A stretch of 34,231 nucleotides of DNA from Syntrophobacteraceae bacterium (GTDB lineage Bacteria; Desulfobacterota; Syntrophobacteria; Syntrophobacterales; Syntrophobacteraceae), in contig JARLHO010000152.1 in assembly GCA_031292215.1 (NCBI GenBank), positions 1 to 34,231 on the forward strand, given 5' to 3'. The stretch's first letter is position 1. The number at the start of each line of letters is the position of its first letter. This document shows positions 22,870-30,712 of the stretch, piece by piece. The notes under the pieces were generated by a model. It searched no databases. It saw only the letters and a list, made by a program, of their open reading frames with translations, and was not told the origin of the DNA. The position numbers and the translations under genes were made by a program.

Positions 22870-24363
22870 TCACCCATTCACCAACATGTGTCCGTACCGG
22901 AGGAAGTTCCGGTGGAGTTCGTAACAGGTCCTGAGGTTGTGGCGAATGTGTCCCACCCGGGAGTCTTCGATGTATCTATTGAGGTAGTCCCGGTACATGG
23001 GGTGGGCGCAGTTGTTTATAATCGCCCTGGCGCGTTGCATGGGGCCAAGTCCCCGAAGATCTGCCAGCCCCTGTTCGGTCGCCACGATCTTTACCGAATG
23101 TTCGTTGCTGTCGACGTGAGGCGTCATGGGGACAATGGAAGAAATCCTTCCCCCTTTTGCTGTGGAAGGGCAGACGATGATCGGCAGATAGCTGTTTCTT
23201 ATGAACTCTCCGCTCCCGCCCACCCCGTTTACGATGTCTGTTCCAAAGAAATGGGAGGAGTTTACATTGGCGTAAATGTCGATTTCTACCGCCGCGTTTA
23301 TGGACAGCACTGCGAGTTTACGAATAACCCCGGGGTTATTGGAGATTTCCTGGGGGCGAAGCACCATTCGGGGAACGAAAAAATTCATGTTGCCGTAGAC
23401 TCGTTTTAGCACCTCGGGAGGCAGGGCAAGGCTTGAGGCGCTGACACTCAGGACCTGCCCATGCTCGATTAACTCGATTAATGCTTCCTGGATAACCAGC
23501 GTAAACATTCTAAGCGGCGGTATGTAAGGGTTTTCCCCAAGAGAAGTCATAAGCCCGTTTAGTACTCGGCCAGTCCCGGCCTGAACCGGCAGAAACTTTT
23601 CCGGTATTCGGCCGGCACGGATCTCGTCGAAAATAAACCGTTCGATATGCTCGGCTAGCCTGTGGCTGACCGAATCGGCCGGACCGTAAGAATCGATCGG
23701 GTCCGGTTCGTCATTTTCCAGGACCCCGATGACTTTTTTCGGGTCAACGATTGCGAAGTTCGATCCCAGCCTAGTCATTGGGTCAACGATAGGGATGGGA
23801 TTGCGGAGGCGCGACTTCGGGGGCAAAAGCGTGATGTCTGCCACCTCCCGCAACCTCTTGGAGTGATGGTTGTTGACCTCGATGATTACTTTTCTTGCGC
23901 ATTTAAGGAAAGTGGGCGTCGCTCCGATCGATGTCGTAAGATAGACCCGCCCGTCGGGTGTGATTTCGGAAGCCTCGACTACCGCAAGGTCGACCTCTCC
24001 AAAAAAACCAGACGACACTGTCTGCCCGAGGTGCGAGAGGTGCATGTCGACGTACTCGACTTCCTGCTCGTTTATGAGCTTGCGAAGAGAGGGCGAGCTC
24101 TGGTAGGGCGCGCGCCAACTGATCGCGTGGGCCTGCGCCAGCCCTTCGTCCACATCCTCCCCGCAGGAAGCCCCGGAAATCACGCGTATTGTATACGGCT
24201 CGCCCCTTTCGTGCGCCCTCCGCGCGTGCACCGCCAGCGCCCTTGGCACCAGCTTGGCGCCCCCGGCGTTTGCAAAACCGCTAAAGGCGATAGTCGCCCC
24301 ATCGGGAATGTGGCCAATCGCCTCTTCGGGCGTCAAAACGGGAAAACCGTTTTTGGACGACAT
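22870..24363 (-). CDS. CoA-transferase paralogue with altered active site
   Basis: A 497-residue paralogue of the next gene, sharing long identical runs such as ISWRAPYQSS, EVEYVDMHLS and RPQEISN. The catalytic glutamate position is changed: RMFTLV has Leu289 (codon CTG) where its neighbour has Glu288 in YTEV. The CoA loop QAGVGN is QAGTGR. The remaining fold motifs (NVNSSHFFGT, NGVGGSGEF) are intact, so the protein probably folds. It may be a non-catalytic or regulatory partner, form a mixed dimer, or use another residue. The start has AAGGAG about five bases upstream. It lies 35 bp after the YhcH-family gene and 126 bp before the active-type copy. Confidence 0.88.
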   Translation of the reverse strand: MSSKNGFPVLTPEEAIGHIPDGATIAFSGFANAGGAKLVPRALAVHARRAHERGEPYTIRVISGASCGEDVDEGLAQAHAISWRAPYQSSPSLRKLINEQEVEYVDMHLSHLGQTVSSGFFGEVDLAVVEASEITPDGRVYLTTSIGATPTFLKCARKVIIEVNNHHSKRLREVADITLLPPKSRLRNPIPIVDPMTRLGSNFAIVDPKKVIGVLENDEPDPIDSYGPADSVSHRLAEHIERFIFDEIRAGRIPEKFLPVQAGTGRVLNGLMTSLGENPYIPPLRMFTLVIQEALIELIEHGQVLSVSASSLALPPEVLKRVYGNMNFFVPRMVLRPQEISNNPGVIRKLAVLSINAAVEIDIYANVNSSHFFGTDIVNGVGGSGEFIRNSYLPIIVCPSTAKGGRISSIVPMTPHVDSNEHSVKIVATEQGLADLRGLGPMQRARAIINNCAHPMYRDYLNRYIEDSRVGHIRHNLRTCYELHRNFLRYGHMLVNG

Positions 24364-24398
24364 CTTTTCTCCTTACCGTTGATCGCATCGAGCTGTGG

Positions 24399-24848
24399 CT
24401 ATATGCGAACTTTTACCACGATTTTTCGCACCTGCGACTTCCCCCGGTAATCGCAACCGGGGCGATGAGCTTCATTGGGGTAGAGCACCGCGAAATATCC
24501 CGGCCTCATCACCAGGGCGGCCGAGTCAAGAGGTGCTTCCAGGCTCTCCTTGTCTTTTATTTCATCGTAGTCACCCGCAGTTTTTAGCCCCGACAGCCAC
24601 ACCTCGATCTTTTCCTCCCCTTCGATGACAATCTGAACATCGGCATACTTGCGGTGAATCTCAAAACTGTTTTGGGATGCCAAAGAAGTCTCATAAGAAG
24701 AAACGATCGCAAATATATCTTCGGCTTCGATCTCATATCTTCCGTTCGGCCCGCTGGGATCGAATGCAGCCGCAAAGGTGAGCGCGCGATGCAATGGACC
24801 GCCGGTGTGAAAATATTTCCCGAAATTTTCAAATGTGTCGTAAATCAT
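24399..24848 (-). CDS. YhcH/YjgK/YiaL (EbgC-like) family protein
   Basis: A 149-residue beta-barrel (cupin-like) protein of the DUF386 family, related to the EbgC beta subunit and to YhcH, implicated in sugar-acid or sialic-acid processing. Typical segments are FEIHRKYADVQIVIEGEEKI (about 62-81, with metal-binding His/Glu candidates) and FAVLYPNEAHRPG (about 117-129), ending in VRKIVVKV. The ATG at 24848 follows AGAGGTG by six bases. It starts 11 bases after the stop of the small partner of the nucleotidyltransferase and ends 35 bases before the CoA-transferase, so it appears to sit in one transcript with both. The substrate is unknown. Confidence 0.87.
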   Translation of the reverse strand: MIYDTFENFGKYFHTGGPLHRALTFAAAFDPSGPNGRYEIEAEDIFAIVSSYETSLASQNSFEIHRKYADVQIVIEGEEKIEVWLSGLKTAGDYDEIKDKESLEAPLDSAALVMRPGYFAVLYPNEAHRPGCDYRGKSQVRKIVVKVRI

Positions 24849-24859
24849 GGCCTTCACCT

Positions 24860-25189
24860 CTAAAAAGACAATTCGCTTGAGGGTGCTGGACGTACCGGCT
24901 GCAACCCGGTGCGGGTCGGCAAAGGGGGCGCGGGGTGGCGACCACATTTCAGGTTCCAGTAAGACCATGAGCGCGGATCGAAGACCCCCGGCGGGGCCTT
25001 ATCCAAAACTTCGCACAATTCGTCTTTGCCAATAATGCCCTCAAGGGCCTTTAAATCTTCAGCCGTGCCATAGGTCATAACATAGGCGAGAAAATGGACA
25101 GGATCGCCTAGCGCATCCTCCGGTTTTTCGAACCAGATAACGCGACGGGCCACCTTCAACAATGTCGGGGTCACGGGTAAAGGTTTCAT
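24860..25189 (-). CDS. Small partner protein of the AbiEii-like nucleotidyltransferase
   Basis: A 109-residue protein beginning five bases after the nucleotidyltransferase stop. It opens MKPLPVTPTLLKVARRVIWF, has a helical middle (FLAYVMTYGTAEDLKALE), a PPGVFDPRSWSYWNLK segment and a Pro/Arg-rich tail. I recall similar short proteins next to nucleotidyltransferases of this type, which suggests an antitoxin or accessory role, but no established function is known to me. It lacks an evident HTH, so it is not a classical AbiEi. Confidence 0.72.
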   Translation of the reverse strand: MKPLPVTPTLLKVARRVIWFEKPEDALGDPVHFLAYVMTYGTAEDLKALEGIIGKDELCEVLDKAPPGVFDPRSWSYWNLKCGRHPAPPLPTRTGLQPVRPAPSSELSF

Positions 25190-25194
25190 GGCGC

Positions 25195-25857
25195 CTATCC
25201 GTTTTCGTCCGTTCGCTTGACATAGGCCGCGAGCGCGGGAAGGCTGGCCGGGTCGACCGCATCAACTGCCGCGCTTAAACGCCGCCGCACCTCGACGGGC
25301 AGTGTTGGCAAATCATCAAAAAAGCTTAGGGCTTTTAACGTAATCATGGGATTGAAGCTACGCCCGTAAACAATCCGGCCCGCTGCAAGCGCGGTCGGCA
25401 AGTCGATGCCCTGCTGTATCAGCGCGTCAATATCAAGATAGTCTTTCGCCTCGGCTCGCTTCTGCACCACAGCAACCTTGGTTCCGGTAATGTCGAGCAG
25501 CGAAGCCACATAAATCCTCCTTCCCTCTACCTGATCGCGTGGCGCGACTTGCCCGAGGCCAAGCCCTCCGAAAAACGAAACCAAGACAGGGCCGTCACGC
25601 TCAATACGGGCTTTCAGGGTGTTCTGGGCGACCTGAACCCGTTCGGCCCCTTTGAGGTAAGGGATAGATGCGATCAGCTCGTCAGGGTCGAAGGGTTGGT
25701 TGGAAAAAAAATCAAAATCGACGGAACCCCGGTGCCCCAGACGCAAGGCAAGCGCGGTTCCGCCGTAGAGCGTGAACTGTTCCGGCGTGGCGTCGAGTTC
25801 CGGCCATAACTGAAGCTGCGGAGGGGGCAGGATGGTCAGGTTTGGCTTAAAGGTCAT
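25195..25857 (-). CDS. AbiEii/AbiGii-type nucleotidyltransferase (putative toxin)
   Basis: A 220-residue nucleotidyltransferase-fold protein of the AbiEii/DUF1814 family. The signature is FTLYGGTALALRLGHRGSVDFDFFS (about 27-51), the GG-TA-L and D-x-D metal and nucleotide-binding motif, with a later KDYLDIDALIQQG helix (about 137-149) also typical of the group. AbiEii toxins transfer nucleotides to tRNA acceptor ends and are neutralised by AbiEi; here the upstream HTH antitoxin is missing and a small partner lies downstream. The ATG has GGAAGGAAG just upstream and a TATAAT about 33 bases upstream. It is first of five minus-strand genes running into the CoA-transferases. A phage-defence or stand-alone modification role is possible. 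Confidence 0.85.
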   Translation of the reverse strand: MTFKPNLTILPPPQLQLWPELDATPEQFTLYGGTALALRLGHRGSVDFDFFSNQPFDPDELIASIPYLKGAERVQVAQNTLKARIERDGPVLVSFFGGLGLGQVAPRDQVEGRRIYVASLLDITGTKVAVVQKRAEAKDYLDIDALIQQGIDLPTALAAGRIVYGRSFNPMITLKALSFFDDLPTLPVEVRRRLSAAVDAVDPASLPALAAYVKRTDENG

Positions 25858-25889
25858 GGCTCTTCCTTCCGGCTGGAGGTACGGAAAGC

Positions 25890-25895
25890 ATTATA
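25890..25895 (-). promoter_or_regulatory. Consensus -10 box upstream of the nucleotidyltransferase operon
   Basis: On the minus strand TATAAT occurs 32 bases before the ATG at 25857. A good -35 box is not visible at the expected distance, so another element or an activator would be needed. This is the only obvious promoter before the five-gene run. Confidence 0.5.
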
Positions 25896-26577
25896 CCTCA
25901 GATCGGCTCGGGACGCCCTCGTCATTTTGTCTGGTTTTTGCTCTCTGGAACACCCCTCACAGGCGAAGCCCCGGTCCTCGAAGCAGCTGAAGCAGCTCCA
26001 CCTCCTCTTGACTTTTGATCATCGACTTTCGAACCCTTCATTTTGCCTTTTCTCGTTGCCGTCTCTATTGCCGTCTCTATTCGCCGCTTCCAGTCGCCGT
26101 TTTGCGTCCCCCGATTCCTACCTGCTAAAATGGCAGCCGGAAAACACCGGACCGGAAACGAGCTATCGAACAAGAAGGACTCCGCAAATGAATCTACCCA
26201 TTCACCCATTCACCGGCACTTATCCACACCCTCACAGATTAACAGCGTTATCTCCACATATTTTACCGCTGTTATTTCGCTGTTACCTGCTGTTATCGCC
26301 ATGCTGATAGTCGCTGTTATTTTTTCTCTGCAAGCCATAAAATATATATCAAACCGGCATGTTAGTAAAAATGATCGCAAGAATTCCCTGTATTATCAGC
26401 GGTGCGCCAACCCCTCGGCCTCCGCGCCGGGCGGAAAGCCCAAGGCGGAAGAAGGCTCACTTTTATTGCCGGGAACCCTCCTTTGCTATAGACTAAAAAT
26501 TGCGAAAATAGAGGTGTTGTATTAGCCGCCGTTTTCGAGTTACATTTCATAAAATTCAAATATCGCGAGGTAAGGCC
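25896..26577. other. Long gene-free region with several short repeats
   Basis: About 680 bp with only implausible frames (low-complexity translations on both strands). It contains the 12-bp tandem repeat TTGCCGTCTCTA at 26056-26079, a CATTCACCCATTCACC stretch near 26200, a perfect DnaA-box match TTATCCACA (26220-26228), a phased GCTGTTAT array (26268-26320) and an AT-rich run around 26337-26355. The GAGGT site at about 26567-26571 belongs to the following methyltransferase. Confidence 0.5.
26268..26320 (+). repeat. Phased GCTGTTAT repeat array near a DnaA-box match
   Basis: GCTGTTAT or one-base variants occur at 26268-26275, 26279-26286 (GCTGTTAC), 26289-26296 and 26313-26320, with a weaker GCTGATAG at 26303. 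Successive starts are 11, 10, 14 and 10 bases apart, near one DNA turn. An inverted-orientation AACAGC lies at 26241-26246. TTATCCACA is 40 bp upstream and an AT-rich stretch follows. This looks like a multi-site protein-binding region, iteron-like in form; its function is not established. Confidence 0.5.
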
Positions 26578-27564
26578 ATGCAGGGAAAAGACGATTTCAT
26601 GGCGACAGCCAGAGGATTTATGAAAAGCAGGATTATCCTCACCGCTGCCGAGCTCGATCTTTTTACGCTTATCGACGACTCCTATGACAGCGCCGAAAAG
26701 ATAGCCCAAAAATCCGGATGGGACCAAAGAGCGCTCGAACGGCTCATGGACTGCCTCGTGACCTTCGGGTTGCTCCACAAGAATGGCAAAACCTATGCGC
26801 TGACCGACCAAAGCGCCGCGTACTCCTCCAAAAAACCGGACTCCGCTCTTCCCATGCTCCTTCACATGCGGCGGCTGTGGCAGACCTGGAGCGCTTTGAC
26901 CGAAGTTATAAAGCTTGGGCCCGATTCGGAGTCCAAGCCCCCCGTGCCGATGGATATGGACGACAGGCACGCCTTTATCGGGGCCATGCATGCGATCGGA
27001 AGGAATCTCTCCGAGGAAATTGCGGCCTCAATCGATCTTGGCGGCCGCCGCAAGATGCTCGATATCGGGGGAGGCTCCGGGACCTACACCCTTGCGTTTT
27101 TAAAGCGAAATCCTGAACTTCGGGCGGTTCTATTCGACCTGGCCGACGTTATTCCAATGGCCCGCGAGCGGTTGTCATCGGAGGGGGTGTTGGAAAGAGC
27201 CGAGCTTTATGCCGGAGATTTTTACTCCGATGAGCTGCCCGAAGGGTGCGATCTTGCGCTACTCTCCGCCATAATTCACCAAAGCGGCTATGAGCAGAAC
27301 GTGGAGCTGTTCGGAAAAATTTATCGTGCGCTGGACCCCGGCGGCCTGCTCCTCATTCGCGACCACATAATGAATGAGGATCGCACCTGGCCGGCGCAGG
27401 GCGCGCTTTTTGCCATTAATATGCTGGTAAATACCCGAAGCGGAGATACCTACACGTTCGAAGAAGTCGAGCAGGGGCTGCTGGAGGCGGGTTTTACGGA
27501 TGTCTCGCTGCTTCGTTGCGGGGAAAGAATGGACTGCGTTGTAGGGGCGGCAAAGCCGCTGTGA
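26578..27564 (+). CDS. O-methyltransferase, plant-type/acetylserotonin-like family
   Basis: A 328-residue two-domain enzyme. The N-terminal winged-helix dimerisation domain (about 8-75) has MKSRIILTAAELDLFTLID, the DQRALERLMDCLVTFGLL helix and a KTYALTD strand. The catalytic domain has SAM motif I LDIGGGSGTYTLAFLKRNP (about 161-179), VLFDLADVI with its acidic ribose contact, and a GGLLLIRDHIMNED strand. This is the Methyltransf_2 fold used for phenols, quinone or porphyrin intermediates and polyketides. GAGGT sits about six bases before the ATG. It is monocistronic, preceded by the repeat-rich gap and followed by a two-component pair. The substrate is unknown; the catalytic base of classical O-methyltransferases (His near IIHQSGY) is plausibly present. 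Confidence 0.87.
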   Translation: MQGKDDFMATARGFMKSRIILTAAELDLFTLIDDSYDSAEKIAQKSGWDQRALERLMDCLVTFGLLHKNGKTYALTDQSAAYSSKKPDSALPMLLHMRRLWQTWSALTEVIKLGPDSESKPPVPMDMDDRHAFIGAMHAIGRNLSEEIAASIDLGGRRKMLDIGGGSGTYTLAFLKRNPELRAVLFDLADVIPMARERLSSEGVLERAELYAGDFYSDELPEGCDLALLSAIIHQSGYEQNVELFGKIYRALDPGGLLLIRDHIMNEDRTWPAQGALFAINMLVNTRSGDTYTFEEVEQGLLEAGFTDVSLLRCGERMDCVVGAAKPL

Positions 27565-27656
27565 TTTTCTTTTTGCCTGCGCGCCCCGCCGCGCTGCTCG
27601 CTTTGGCATACGGGTAATCACGCTCGCCTGTATGCTCCATGTTTAGAGGAGTGGCC

Positions 27657-28295
27657 GTGATAAAAGTTCTCCTGGCTGACGATCATGACATCGTGAGGGC
27701 AGGGCTGCGCCGGGTGTTGGAGGAATGCGGGGAGATAGCGGTGGTTGCCGAAGCCTCCGACGGCAAGCAGGTCATCGGCAAAGTAAAAGATCAATGTCCC
27801 GATGTCGTGGTGGTCGATATCTCCATGCCGCTTCTAGACGGCTTCGAGGTCATATCCCAACTCCATTCGCAATACCCGCAGCTCCCTGTGCTGGTTTTGA
27901 GCATGCACGAAGAAGAACAGTATGTCGTGCGAGCCATAGGGCTGGGCGCAAAGGGCTATATCTCGAAGCGTTCGGCGCCCGAACAGCTTGTCAGCGCGAT
28001 CAAAAAACTCCATTCCGGGGGCTATTACCTCAGCGAATCCGCAGCGGAATCCGTTGCCTTTAGACTCGCCAGGGGGAACCGGGAAAAATCGCTTCTGGAT
28101 ACGCTTTCCAATAGAGAGATCCAGGTCCTGAGGCTGCTCGCCCTGGGGCAGTCGGTCCGAGAGATTGCCGAATCGTATTCGTTGAGCGCAAAGACGGTCA
28201 ATACCTATCGGTTTCGGCTTATGCACAAGCTAAATATTCGAAATATCACGGAGTTAACTCGCTTTGCCATTCGAAACAAGCTTGTCGATCTCTGA
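27657..28295 (+). CDS. NarL/FixJ-family response regulator
   Basis: A 212-residue regulator with a receiver domain (about 1-118) carrying the acidic pair in LLADDHD, phosphoacceptor Asp54 in VVVDISMP, and Lys104 in YISKRS. A LuxR-type HTH (about 148-205) has LSNREIQVLRLLALGQSVREI and LSAKTVNTYRFRLMHKL. The GTG at 27657 is preferred because AGAGGAG ends five bases before it; ATG 27639 in frame would put the ribosome site inside the gene. The cognate kinase starts 62 bases downstream, so the pair forms an operon with regulator first. Target genes are unknown; the methylmalonyl-CoA pathway genes downstream are candidates. Confidence 0.92.
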   Translation: MIKVLLADDHDIVRAGLRRVLEECGEIAVVAEASDGKQVIGKVKDQCPDVVVVDISMPLLDGFEVISQLHSQYPQLPVLVLSMHEEEQYVVRAIGLGAKGYISKRSAPEQLVSAIKKLHSGGYYLSESAAESVAFRLARGNREKSLLDTLSNREIQVLRLLALGQSVREIAESYSLSAKTVNTYRFRLMHKLNIRNITELTRFAIRNKLVDL

Positions 28296-28357
28296 AGTTC
28301 ACCGATTCATCGCAGCTCTCCTGTGCGAGTGGGGTCACGTAGCCGGAAAGTTCTAAA

Positions 28358-30013
28358 TTGGTAAAAGACGAAAGAAAGACAAAACGGCAACTCATAGATG
28401 AGCTGCTCGAACTGAGACTGCGTGTCGGCAGATGTGAAATCTCGCAGTCGCATAGCGATCTGCGAAAAGCCAACGAGGAGCTGGAGCGAACGAGTGCTGG
28501 CCACGAAGCCGAACTGATGCGGGCCAACCAGAGGCTTACGCGCGAGATAGAGGACCGGAAACGGGCCGAGATCGAACTCAAGCGAACCAAGGAGTATCTG
28601 GAAAACGTTATTGAAAATTCCGCCGACGCAATCGGTATCGTGGATAAGCACGGAAACTTCATTTTGTGGAACAGGCGAGCGGCTCAAATATATGGCTATG
28701 AACTCGATGAATTGGCCGGGAAGGCGGCCTTCGAACTCTACGAGGACCCAACCGAGCTGGACGGCATGCTCAAAAGGCTTCGCAGAAATGAGCTCGTGCG
28801 CGAATATGAAATACTCATGAAGAAAAGGGACGGCAGCATAGTCCCCATGGATATATCCATTAGTTTGCTAAAAGATGAGATGGGAAAAACCATCGGCAGC
28901 GTTTGTGTTGCAAGGGATCTGTCCGAGCGAAAGCGAAGCGAGGCGGCGCTAAAAGACGCAAGAGATGAGCTCAGCCGGTATTCCAAAAATCTCGAACGCC
29001 AGGTGAGGGAAAGAACCCGCGAAATCACGGGGATACTCAAATACACCCCCTCGGTGGTGTATATAAAAGATAAGGACGGCCGCTATTCGCTCGTTAATTC
29101 CCGTTTTGAGGAACTCTTAGGGGTAGTTGGCGAAGATATTTGCGGCAAAACCGATCATGACCTGTTTCCTGCCGAAGTTGCCGATCGTATGCGGGCAGCC
29201 GATGTCGAGATGCTGTCCAAACGGCGTTTTTCTCAGGTCGAAGAGGCTGTTCCGCGAGGAGACGGCGTCCACACCTATCTGTCGGTTAAATTTCCGCTCT
29301 ATGACGAACAGGGCCAAGCTACGAGCGTATGCGGGATTGCAACCGATATCACCGAGCTAAAGAAAGTCCAGGATAAGTTAAGGCTTTTATCGGCAAGCAT
29401 CATGGACGGCCAGGAGAAGGAACGAACCGCGATCGCGCGCGAACTCCACGACGAACTCGGGCAGGTGCTTACCGCTTTGCGCATGGATGCGGCCTGGCTG
29501 CTAAAACGGCTAAAAGACATCGACCCTGCTGCCTCCGAACGCGCTCAGGCAATGTGCCGCCTGGTGGATAAGACAATTGACGATGTACGAAATATCGCCT
29601 TGCGGCTCCGCCCGGGAGTGCTCGACGATCTGGGCCTTATCGCCGCCTTGGAGTGGTTTGCCGCAGACTTTGAAAAACGCACCGAAATCGTCTGTGTCTT
29701 TAGACACACAAACGTTTGCAAGGTGGATAATATCGTCGCTACGGCCGCCTATCGAATTGTCCAGGAAGCCCTTACCAATGTGGCCCGCCATGCCTTGGCC
29801 ACTCGGGTCGACGTTGCCATAAAACGCCAGGGCCGCCACCTGGTTCTTACGGTTGTAGACAACGGGGTCGGGTTTGAAGTCGGAAAGATTGACGGCGCCG
29901 AAGCGTTGGGAATCGCGGGAATGAGAGAGAGAGCAAACCTTGCCGGCGGCTCCCTCGATATTCGTTCCAGGCCGGGAAAGGGCGCCAGGATGGAGTGCAA
30001 ACTGCCCGTGTAG
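28358..30013 (+). CDS. PAS-PAS sensor histidine kinase, HisKA_3 (NarX/DegS) type
   Basis: A 551-residue cytosolic kinase without transmembrane helices. It has an N-terminal coiled coil (about 10-80), PAS domain 1 (about 80-192, ENSADAIGIVDKHGN, PAC tail RDLSERKRSE), a second coiled coil, PAS domain 2 (about 223-336, YIKDKDGRYSLVN, KTDHDLFP) and the HisKA_3 dimerisation domain. His364 in AIARELHDELGQ is the phosphorylated residue. The GHKL ATPase follows with QEALTNVARHA, VVDNGVGF and LGIAGMRERA. The start is TTG at 28358, the first usable codon after an in-frame stop, with GGAAAG about eight bases upstream. It partners the response regulator just upstream. It probably senses a cytoplasmic redox or small-molecule signal; no heme or flavin ligand motif was recognised. 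Confidence 0.9.
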   Translation: MVKDERKTKRQLIDELLELRLRVGRCEISQSHSDLRKANEELERTSAGHEAELMRANQRLTREIEDRKRAEIELKRTKEYLENVIENSADAIGIVDKHGNFILWNRRAAQIYGYELDELAGKAAFELYEDPTELDGMLKRLRRNELVREYEILMKKRDGSIVPMDISISLLKDEMGKTIGSVCVARDLSERKRSEAALKDARDELSRYSKNLERQVRERTREITGILKYTPSVVYIKDKDGRYSLVNSRFEELLGVVGEDICGKTDHDLFPAEVADRMRAADVEMLSKRRFSQVEEAVPRGDGVHTYLSVKFPLYDEQGQATSVCGIATDITELKKVQDKLRLLSASIMDGQEKERTAIARELHDELGQVLTALRMDAAWLLKRLKDIDPAASERAQAMCRLVDKTIDDVRNIALRLRPGVLDDLGLIAALEWFAADFEKRTEIVCVFRHTNVCKVDNIVATAAYRIVQEALTNVARHALATRVDVAIKRQGRHLVLTVVDNGVGFEVGKIDGAEALGIAGMRERANLAGGSLDIRSRPGKGARMECKLPV

Positions 30014-30114
30014 GTAAAATGACTACAACGAATTGCATGAAATGCCTACAGCAAAATCAGTAAGTCTCCAATTATATCCTTGCACCGTATCCTCTATAGT
30101 GTCGGGACCAAATA

Positions 30115-30244
30115 AGAACCATAATCCGAGCCGGGACCCGGGGGGCAATGTTGTTGAGTTAAGCGACTGGAGCGACGATCGTGATCCCGGAGGGATCAAA
30201 GCCATTAGCCGGTGGTTGAGGCCGTAAGGCCGACACCCCCGGAA
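30115..30244 (+). repeat. 130-bp long repeat unit, copy 1
   Basis: The unit opens AGAACCATAATCCGAGCC and ends ACACCCCCGGAA. It contains the hairpins GATCCC-GGA-GGGATC and GGCC-GTAA-GGCC, and complementary CCGGG/CCCGG ends that could close the whole unit. Two further copies of equal length follow. It is nearly identical to copies 2 and 3, differing by single bases. Confidence 0.9.
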
Positions 30245-30254
30245 AAAAAAGAGG

Positions 30255-30498
30255 CGACCCCGTAAGGGGCGCGCGGAGACGCTCCGGGGGCGCGCAGAGA
30301 CGCCCCCGTAAGGGGCGCGCGGAGACGACCCCGTAAGGGGCGCGCAGAGACGACCCCGTAAGGGGCGCGCAGAGGCGACCCCGTAAGGGGCGCGCAGAGG
30401 CGACCCCGTAAGGGGCGCGCAGAGACGACCCCGTAAGGGGTGCGCAGAGGCGACCCCGTAAGGGGCGCGCAGAGACGCCCCCGTAAGGGAGGCGGATC
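30255..30498 (+). repeat. 25-bp tandem array, about ten units
   Basis: The consensus is CGACCCCGTAAGGGG, then CGCGCAGAGA or AGAGG. Units begin at 30255, 30280 (21 bp, degenerate), 30301, 30326, 30351, 30376, 30401, 30426, 30451 and 30476 (truncated into GGCGGATC). Each core is CCCC-GTAA-GGGG, a stem with a GNRA-type loop if transcribed. Units are contiguous without spacers. Confidence 0.92.
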
Positions 30499-30628
30499 AG
30501 AACCATAATCCGAGCCTGGACCCGGGGGACAATGTTGTTGAGTTAAGCGACTGGAGCGACGATCGTGATCCCGGAGGGATCAAAGCCATTAGCCGGTGGT
30601 TGAGGCCGTAAGGCCGACACCCCCGGAA
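30499..30628 (+). repeat. 130-bp long repeat unit, copy 2
   Basis: Second copy of the 130-bp unit, joined to the first tandem array by GGCGGATC. It differs by a few substitutions (for example GAGCCTGGACC for GAGCCGGGACC) and keeps the GATCCC and GGCC hairpins. Confidence 0.9.
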
Positions 30629-30638
30629 AAAAAAGAGA

Positions 30639-30712
30639 CGACCCCGTAAGGGGCGCGCAGAGACGACCCCGTAAGGGGCGCGCAGAGACGCCCCCCGTAA
30701 GGGAGGCGGATC
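30639..30712 (+). repeat. 25-bp tandem array, three units
   Basis: Units begin at 30639, 30664 and 30689, the last again truncated into GGAGGCGGATC exactly as in the first array. The same A-rich lead-in with GAGACG precedes it. Confidence 0.9.

Noticed and set aside
22591-24450. Long plus-strand frames (272 and 262 residues) in the CoA-transferase region
   Set aside because: Both are antisense to well-supported CoA-transferase genes and translate to sequence without family features.
26043-26525. 160-residue plus-strand frame in the repeat-rich gap
   Set aside because: It runs through simple repeats and the iteron-like array, has no ribosome site and no recognisable domain.
30255-30498. Possible CRISPR array (regular 25-bp repeats)
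   Set aside because: The units are directly contiguous with no unique spacers and no cas genes are present; it is a plain tandem array.
30159-30506. 115-residue minus-strand open frame over the repeats
   Set aside because: It merely translates the 25-bp array (25-residue period) and has no independent coding sign.
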